Source: Ochromonadaceae sp. CCMP2298 (lineage: Eukaryota; Sar; Synurophyceae; Ochromonadales; Ochromonadaceae). From it: a stretch of DNA of 12,220 nt. Of this stretch, positions 1 through 5,502 are shown one piece after another. The notes beneath the pieces are model-generated. The model was not told where the DNA came from. It saw only the letters and a program-made list of their open reading frames with translations, and ran no database searches. Positions within the stretch are counted from its first letter, which is position 1. Every line of letters begins with the position of its first letter. The stretch covers positions 1 to 12,220 of the forward strand of contig MU634434.1 in assembly GCA_026770595.1 (NCBI GenBank), written 5' to 3'. Made by a program: the position numbers and the translations under genes.

Positions 1-179
1 AGAGCAGCATCCAGCGGATCTACCGGGATGAGACCCTGGTCCACGTCGTCTGCACGCACCAGGGGCGCAACTTCCCACGAGCCGTCCGCGAAGGGAGAGA
101 CCAGCCGCGCGAAGCACAGACCGGCGACTTCCGGCGCCGCGGCGGAGTAGGACACGCACAGATCCCTCTGAAGGATCAT
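1..179 (-). CDS. 5' part of an unrecognised gene, cut by the left window edge
   Basis: Reading the minus strand from an ATG at 179-177 gives an uninterrupted frame of 59 codons to the window edge, beginning MILQRDLCVSYSAAAPEVAG and continuing through CFARLVSPFADGSWEVAPLV. Third codon positions are strongly GC-rich and the composition is that of a globular protein, unlike the other two minus frames, which hit stops. The ATG directly follows a pyrimidine-rich stretch ending in TTCTCAG, which is also a good 3' splice site, so this may be an internal exon rather than the true start. A matching donor (CAG followed by GTGGGT) lies near 343, but no clear upstream coding exon was found. I do not recognise the family. 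It is divergent from the carboxypeptidase gene, with about 760 bases between them. Confidence 0.45.
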   Translation of the reverse strand, partial: MILQRDLCVSYSAAAPEVAGLCFARLVSPFADGSWEVAPLVRADDVDQGLIPVDPLDAA

Positions 180-943
180 CTGAGAAGATGCGGGGGAAAG
201 GGTGCGAGGGGCACGGTTAAATGTGGCAGCTCTGGCAGCTCGAGTTGTTGCTGTTGGGTGCTTTCTTGCCTGCTCGTTGCTTGTATCACTGCGGTTTGGC
301 GCCGCTCCTGCCACGCGGTTAGCTGAGTGCTTGGGAATGAATGACCCACCTGAGTAGACACCCTTCAGCCCGTCGAGCAGGTGCAAGAGCGACAGTTAAG
401 GCGGTACAAGATTATCATTTTTTTGGACCTCCTCCTCCGCCGAAACGGCCGAAAATGCCCCGTTGCGTCTCCTCTCACCAAAAAACGAAAAAATATGAGG
501 AAACAAATCCCTTCTAAAACCCACAAATTAATAGGCTTAATAGAACTAAAGACCATTTGAAAATCGTAATGAACCTTTGTTGACTGTATCTATCTACATC
601 TGCATTTGTGTCTATATCTATGTCTATATCTGTATCTACATATGCATCTGTGGGCGCACCTCGTTGGTGGAGAAGGTTATCCAGGTTATCTGTACCCGTG
701 CGCACTTCCTCAATGGAGGGTCACTACTTTGGTTTAATTGTCCAAAAAGACCACAAGTTTAGACACCAAGAGCGTCTATTTATGAGGTACAGTACAATTG
801 TAAGAGGCTGTCTGAAAGCAAGCAATTTCAGAATTCTCGTATGCCGTGCAGGTCCTGTTCAGAGGCTGCCGGGATCGGCGACGCCAACAGTATCTGCTGC
901 ACCCATCCACCTCCGGCGAAGGGGTACGTCTGCAGTGCTGAAT
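180..943. other. Divergent spacer upstream of the carboxypeptidase gene
   Basis: This 764-base stretch lies between two genes that point away from each other. It is AT-rich in its centre (about 365-600), with a T- and pyrimidine-rich segment near 415-500, and it contains a degenerate hexamer repeat at about 585-647. A plus-strand frame happens to stay open from 608 into the carboxypeptidase, but its first part is just translated simple repeat and it gives no recognisable domain. I find no convincing gene, tRNA or other RNA here; promoters for both flanking genes are expected but I cannot place them. Confidence 0.4.
585..647. repeat. Degenerate six-base simple repeat (TCTATA/TCTGTA type)
   Basis: The plus strand repeats units such as TCTATA, TCTATG, TCTGTA and TCTACA with a period of six for about 60 bases. 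Translated, it gives alternating Ser/Ile on the plus strand and Asp/Ile on the minus strand, which explains the repetitive short open frames seen there; neither looks like a real protein. Confidence 0.75.
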
Positions 944-2840
944 ATGACCCAGCTGGGCAGACTGGTCGTCAAATGGGCAGCGCTTGCGTGCTTATTGGGT
1001 TACGCATCATGTCTCAGGCGATTAGATGACTACGGTAGGCAAGACAGTCCTCCGACCAGTGTGGAGGAGGAGGAGGAGGAGGAGGAGCGTCCAGGCAACG
1101 CTACCCTTCCGCGACGGCTTGCAGATGTCGCCACGAGCCACTCGATCGAAAACCTGCCCGGCCTGACCGCCAAACTGGTCCAGTACGCAGGTCACATCAC
1201 AATAGATGAGCAGAAGAGCTCCAACGTGTTCTACTGGCTCATAGAGGCGCCCCTCCGATCAGAGGAATTGCCGCTGCTAGTGTGGCTCAACGGTGGACCC
1301 GGCTGCAGCTCCATGGATGGCCTCTGGCTGGAGTTAGGCCCTTTGCGCCTTGAGGGTGGACGCGTGTCAATAAACCCCCACTCGTGGCACAACGTTGCCA
1401 ACCTTTTGTTCATCGACCAGCCAGTGGGCACGGGTTTCGCGTACACGAAGAGCAAGACCGGATACGCCAAGAACGACGACATGGTCAACGCGCAGTTCTA
1501 CCAGTTCCTCACCGGATTCTTCGCAGCGCACCCGCGGTACGTACAGAAGGACCGTACGAGGGCGTTTTTTATGTCTGGGGAGTCGCACGCGGGTCACTAC
1601 ATCCCCACCATCGCCGCACACATCCTCAAGCAGAACGAGAAAATCGCCGCTGGCGGGAGGGGGCTGACTATTTCTCTAGAGGGGATAGCACTAGGAAACC
1701 CGTGGATGGACCCTTCGGTGCAGTACGATGTATCAGAGTTCGCCCATGGGGTAGGCTTGATTAGTTGGGGGCAGCGCACGCGACTGAAGGAATTGGAGAA
1801 GGTGTGCCAAGCGAGTCTGCGCAGGGGCAAGCTCAACTCTCCCATCTGCTTCGGGCTGCTAGACAAGGTAGTAGAGGCTAGCACTGCGGCGGGGGCGGAT
1901 AAAGTGCTGATGTATGATGTGCGGAAGTACGTACACAGCACCAGCTCCTTCCCCCCTGGACATGAGGCATTGGAGGTGTATCTGAATCGAGCAGATGTGA
2001 AACAAGCTCTGCACGCCACCTCCACGCCACACAAGTTCCAGGAGTGCACAGACCCCCCCTTTCATGCACTGTCGCACCAGGATGGCAAAGGTGTAACGGC
2101 TGAGTTGGTGCAGGTGCTAGACAGCGGACTGAGGGTGCTGGTATTTGCAGGGCAGTTTGACCTTATATGCAACCATGTAGGTGTTGAAAAGGTGCTCCGC
2201 AATCTGAAGTGGAAGCACCAAAGGGCATGGATGCAGGCGCCGAGTACAGTGTGGGTGGGGGGGCAGGCGCCTAGGGGCTACAGTCGCTCCTATGAAAATC
2301 TCGAGTACCTGCTAGGTAAGGCGTAATACATAGCACAGAGGGTATGGGTTGTTGTACTAGCATACTAGGTTGTTGTATACCCTCGGTTTATTTCGTTCAT
2401 TTCATGATTTGTGGGTGGGTTCGTTTTTTATTTCTTTTTGCGCCTGTCTGATGTCCCTTTCTCCTGTCTCCACAACTAATCACTTGCCTATCCTTGTCTA
2501 TGTCATTTCATTTTTTATCTCACTCTGATGTATAACACTGTATTTTCCACCATACACAGTTCTTAATGCTGGGCACATGGTCCCGATGGACCAGCCAGCG
2601 GCCGCACTTGAGATGATTTCGTCATTCCTCAGCAACAAGATGAAGCCCGGAGGTGCCTCTAAGCTGGCTGCAGCTCTGGAGGGAGGGGGTGTGGAGAGGG
2701 GCGGCGGCGGCGAGGGCGGCCGTGGGGGCGGGGGCGCGAGCAGGGGGGATCGGGAAATCGGGGGCCTGTTTTCGCAACTGCAGGGAAAGTCGCCCCGGAA
2801 GGCCGGCAAGAGGCGGAGCAAGCAGAAGCATACGGAGTAG
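944..2840 (+). CDS. Serine carboxypeptidase (peptidase family S10), secreted or lysosome/vacuole-type, two exons
   Basis: Exons 944-2315 and 2560-2840 join to encode 550 residues; the intron begins GTAAGG and ends ACACAG. This family removes C-terminal residues from peptides at acidic pH, typically in the lysosome, vacuole or outside the cell. Visible S10 landmarks: LPGL near 71 and YAGHI near 81, oxyanion/substrate segment WLNGGPGCSS at 114-123, IDQPVGTGF at 157-165, nucleophile Ser214 in GESHAGHYIP, Asp406 in FAGQFDLICN, and His463 in NAGHMVPMDQP. His463 is encoded entirely in exon 2, so the complete Ser-Asp-His triad exists only after splicing. I chose ATG 944 because it is followed by a basic n-region and hydrophobic core (WAALACLLGYASC), a good signal peptide; the frame is open upstream to 608 but without such a signal. 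After it come eight Glu residues (41-48) and one N-glycosylation sequon, NAT, at 52-54. The tail past about 485 is Gly-rich, then basic, and is not part of the S10 domain. Confidence 0.93.
2316..2559 (+). other. Intron of the serine carboxypeptidase gene
   Basis: The 244-base intron starts CTAG|GTAAGG and ends CACACAG|TTCTT, interrupting codon 458 after its first base (phase 1). Joining the two ends gives Val458 and the conserved run leading to the catalytic His. If retained, the frame gains only Gly-Lys-Ala before a stop at 2324-2326 and loses the His. The interior is T-rich and has ACTAAT near 2475, a possible but distant branch site. Confidence 0.88.
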
Positions 2841-3198
2841 GCATACATAATACATGGATATGGATGCAGGATGGATGCAAGAGCTGAACTCAACGATACG
2901 GATACACGCACACATGAATGTTTATTTATACACGAAAAGGTTACTTTTTAGCACATGACATGGTAGCTGCCTATGTACTATGGGTTAAATACACGTATGA
3001 ATGTACAGGATGGTTTCAATACACGTACTAAATATTCAGGGGCGAGAAAGGATGATGCGCGCCTTTTGAAAATCCGCACGTTGTATGTAGCGGTTATATA
3101 TAATGGATATGTAGCATGCTGTGGGCCCTCTATTGTGCGTCAGGGGAGCTGGGGGAGATGGGTATGGTAAGTGCGGTTTTGGCACTTGTGTCCTCCCC
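2841..3198. other. Convergent spacer between carboxypeptidase and transporter 3' ends
   Basis: This 358-base spacer should hold both 3' untranslated regions. It has near-repeats of GGATATGGATGCA/GGATGGATGCA (about 2853-2879) and of AATACACGTA (near 2988 and 3019). On the minus strand an AATAAA occurs near 2925, about 270 bases past the transporter stop, which could serve as its polyadenylation signal. I see no gene here. Confidence 0.4.
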
Positions 3199-4725
3199 TT
3201 AGCTGAATGGTATGGAGCTAATGGCCACTGCCAGCACCAGCAGTATGCCTGTGCCGCACAGCAGATGAGCGAACATAGGCCCTGTGAAGTAGTGGCTGTG
3301 TATGGTGGTCGTTTCCATGCCAAGGGCTGCTAGGTGCTGCTCAGAATACAGAGCCAGCATGCCCGGCACGATGAAGGCGATAGCAAAGCCTGTCAGACCA
3401 GTGAAGGCTGTTATATTGCCCAAATCTGACACCACCAGTGCACCTGCGAAGGGGGGGATCGCCGCCACGAGCCGGAAGAAAGTGCTGGCCACACGGGAGC
3501 CTTGGTGCTTCTCCACCTCCTCTCCGAAATAGGAGCTCATTATATTGTTCCCAAGGGTGAAGGCGTTGAGGGGGTAGGCCGAGGCCACATCCATGGCTGG
3601 GAAGAGGACTACAAATACGCTCACGAATACGGCCCACAGAGGTTTGGACCCATCTGACAGCCTGTGCCCTTCGAATAACTGCCAGTTGAGGTTAGATGAG
3701 GACAGAGTGTCTGACCCGAAGTACAGCGAGACGCAGATGGACACCACGGTGTAGGCTACAAAGCTGACCAGCAGAGCGACTGTGAACATCAATCCTACTG
3801 AGCGCTTGTCCGCCACGGGTTCTGATAGAGCAGGGACGCTGTGGTGGAAGATGTACGCATAAGCTGCGATGGGCAGGAGCAGATAAAGTTTGTCGAAGTT
3901 CATATCAGGGTGTGCGGGCTCTTCCAGGCGCTCGTAGGACCGGTTAGACAACTCTCCGAACTCTCCCCCGCGGGAGAAGTAGGCCACTGCGGTGGTGAGA
4001 ATCATGACTGTGAGCATGAGCACTCGGAACAGAGAGAGGGCCACCTGCACGTACACCTGCTCGGCCAGTTCCATGCAGCTGAGGGGCACCACGATGACTG
4101 CGAAGACAGAGAGGTATATGTAGTATGAGGCAGCGCCCAGGTCGAACACTGCAGAAAATGCCTTCGCGAAGACTGTGCAGTAGGCCCATAGCGTGCCGTA
4201 AATGTACACCATAATCAGCACAGAGAACACGCGCTTGCCCTGGTAGCCCAAGAACAATGCGCACAATTCGGTCAGCTCCATGCGCCGCTGGACGGGGGCC
4301 GCTAAAGGTCTGCCCTGCTCTCTGGAGGAGGCCTGGAACGAGTTGGTATTTGAGGGGATGGAGTTGATCATCTCCAACGAGTGGCTGTGATGAATCTCGT
4401 TGTGGTTAGAGGTGCTCTCGACGGGCTCGTACTCGGTCGCAAAGCTGACCATTTTCCTCAATTCGTGCGCCTTGCCTTCCTGGAAGACCCGCGTTGCCCG
4501 CTCCATCGTCTCCAGGATGAAGTAGCAACTGAGGATGCTCATGAGGCACATCAGAGACAGCACTAGAATGCCCAGAACGATGCCGGTCTTTTGAAACGCC
4601 CACGGCAGCGTAAGAAACCCAGATCCAACTACATAGTTGAGGGTGAAGGCAACCCCGACCCAGAATGAAAACTGCGGTGGCTGGTGTGCTGGTGGCGCTG
4701 GACGTGCTGCGGGTGCGGGAGGCAT
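3199..4725 (-). CDS. Amino acid transporter of the Aa_trans (SLC36/SLC38/AVT, APC clan) type, TMEM104-like
   Basis: A single 508-residue open frame with no intron, from the first ATG after an in-frame TAG upstream (TAGAGAGACATTGAC precedes it) to TAA. After a 20-residue Pro/Ala-rich cytosolic start, helix 1 carries NYVVGSGFLTLPWAF (30-44), the unwound substrate-binding helix typical of this family, where small residues coordinate the amino acid backbone. About eleven hydrophobic segments follow. Other recognisable runs are PLSCMELAEQVYVQ (214-227), PIAAYAYIFHHSVPALSEPV (285-304), FPAMDVASAYPLNAFTLGNN (375-394) and FTGLTGFAIAFIVPG (441-455). A hydrophilic, Ser/His/Asn-rich loop of about 75 residues separates helices 2 and 3. 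The family moves amino acids across vacuolar/lysosomal or plasma membranes, usually with protons or sodium. The helix 1 and FHHS segments recall TMEM104 proteins; that sub-assignment is from memory and tentative. It lies convergent to the carboxypeptidase and divergent from the 5503 gene. Confidence 0.85.
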   Translation of the reverse strand: MPPAPAARPAPPAHQPPQFSFWVGVAFTLNYVVGSGFLTLPWAFQKTGIVLGILVLSLMCLMSILSCYFILETMERATRVFQEGKAHELRKMVSFATEYEPVESTSNHNEIHHSHSLEMINSIPSNTNSFQASSREQGRPLAAPVQRRMELTELCALFLGYQGKRVFSVLIMVYIYGTLWAYCTVFAKAFSAVFDLGAASYYIYLSVFAVIVVPLSCMELAEQVYVQVALSLFRVLMLTVMILTTAVAYFSRGGEFGELSNRSYERLEEPAHPDMNFDKLYLLLPIAAYAYIFHHSVPALSEPVADKRSVGLMFTVALLVSFVAYTVVSICVSLYFGSDTLSSSNLNWQLFEGHRLSDGSKPLWAVFVSVFVVLFPAMDVASAYPLNAFTLGNNIMSSYFGEEVEKHQGSRVASTFFRLVAAIPPFAGALVVSDLGNITAFTGLTGFAIAFIVPGMLALYSEQHLAALGMETTTIHSHYFTGPMFAHLLCGTGILLVLAVAISSIPFS

Positions 4726-4914
4726 GTCAATGTCTCTCTACCGCAGTCCACGGACGCGCGCTTCTACAGGCTGGGCGGTGAGGAATTCCCGAGGTTACAG
4801 ATGTCGGAGATTTGGGGAAGATCTACCCCTTCTACTGGTTCGGGAGAACCCTCCCACACCCACGAGACACGAACCCCTGTCATAATGTGGGGACAAAAAA
4901 AACGTCTACACTTC

Positions 4915-5252
4915 CGAAACAAACACAGCCAAGTGCGCCAACGTATCGACAATAGAACACCATTTAGAGGACAAATGTCAATGTTATCTTCCATTCATAA
5001 GATAATTTAGTAATGTAATATTATACTTGCACATCTTTAATTATAGTCTATGATGGTTGGGGCATAGAACATACCTGATCCACCTAGAGAAATATATCTA
5101 TGTTTAAGCCATCATAGACTATCATTAAATATGTGCAAAATTAATGTTACTGTACCAATTTTATCTTATTAATGGAAATAACATCGACATGTTTCCTCTA
5201 AATGGTGTTCTAATGTCAATACGTTGGCGCACTTGGCTGTGTTTTTGCGAAA
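4915..5252. mobile_element. Large imperfect inverted repeat, candidate foldback/MITE-type element
   Basis: The outer arm 4921-5005 matches the reverse complement of 5161-5244; by hand I count about seven differences in 85 positions. An inner pair, 5027-5056 against the reverse complement of 5109-5138, matches with two differences. The stretches between outer and inner pairs are more diverged and a 52-base spacer sits in the middle. The whole is much more AT-rich than its surroundings. CGAAA occurs at 4915-4919 and again at 5248-5252, a possible 5-base target duplication, leaving ends that both begin CAAA and continue into CACAGCC. It encodes no recognisable protein, although both arms keep a similar frame reading outward (PLNGVL, SIRWRTWLC). 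A non-autonomous DNA transposon is the simplest reading; a locally arisen palindrome is the alternative. Confidence 0.65.
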
Positions 5253-5308
5253 AATCATCCAGTTTCAAAAACCACGAAGTTCGTGCGTTTTTGCGCAGAC
5301 ATCCTGGG

Positions 5309-5330
5309 GGGAGGAGAAGATTCTCCTCCC
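5309..5330. repeat. Perfect 10-base-pair palindrome with two-base centre
   Basis: GGGAGGAGAA, then GA, then TTCTCCTCCC: the arms are exact reverse complements. It lies about 175 bases upstream of the ATG at 5503, outside the larger inverted repeat, and could be a binding site for a dimeric factor or a leader hairpin. No function can be assigned from sequence. Confidence 0.6.
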
Positions 5331-5502
5331 GCCTGATCTGAGGCGATGTTGCTTATTACTTGGGGTGCCATCGACGTGTGAGAACAGTCTGTGCTCGATC
5401 AGGCATCTCCAGCAGGTCGTATCCACGCAGGTCTGTTGACCGGCAGGGTACCCTCTGGCCCACTGAGTAAGGCTGAAGAACCGCTCCAAGAAGTACCTGC
5501 TG

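Larger units (their letters stand above)
4726..5502. other. Divergent spacer between the transporter and the appendage-like membrane protein gene
   Basis: This 777-base spacer must hold the promoters of two genes that point apart. Its centre is a ~340-base AT-rich inverted repeat (4915-5252, listed separately), and a short perfect palindrome lies at 5309-5330. Near 4838 there is a small inverted repeat GGTTC-GGGA-GAACC. Short open frames here are explained by the inverted repeat and have no recognisable domains. The TGA at 5464-5466 closes the frame upstream of the next gene. Confidence 0.5.

Noticed and set aside
365-556. Minus-strand 63-codon frame with a hydrophobic start and an Arg-rich run.
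   Set aside because: AT-rich spacer, no homology, and no supported splice to the 1-179 exon.
608-943. Carboxypeptidase start at 608 as the full-length protein.
   Set aside because: The first residues are translated hexamer repeat and the signal peptide begins at 944, as expected for a secreted S10 enzyme.
1231-2077. Several minus-strand open frames of 60-150 codons opposite the carboxypeptidase.
   Set aside because: They are antisense shadows of a GC3-rich exon, mutually overlapping and without recognisable domains.
2321-2326. The stop at 2324-2326 as the natural end of the carboxypeptidase, giving a His-less enzyme.
   Set aside because: GTAAGG just before it and the exact continuation of the S10 His motif at 2560 show it is inside an intron.
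3841-4264. Plus- and minus-strand frames overlapping the transporter, rich in His/Glu or Arg.
   Set aside because: They overlap a gene with clear family motifs and show no domain of their own.
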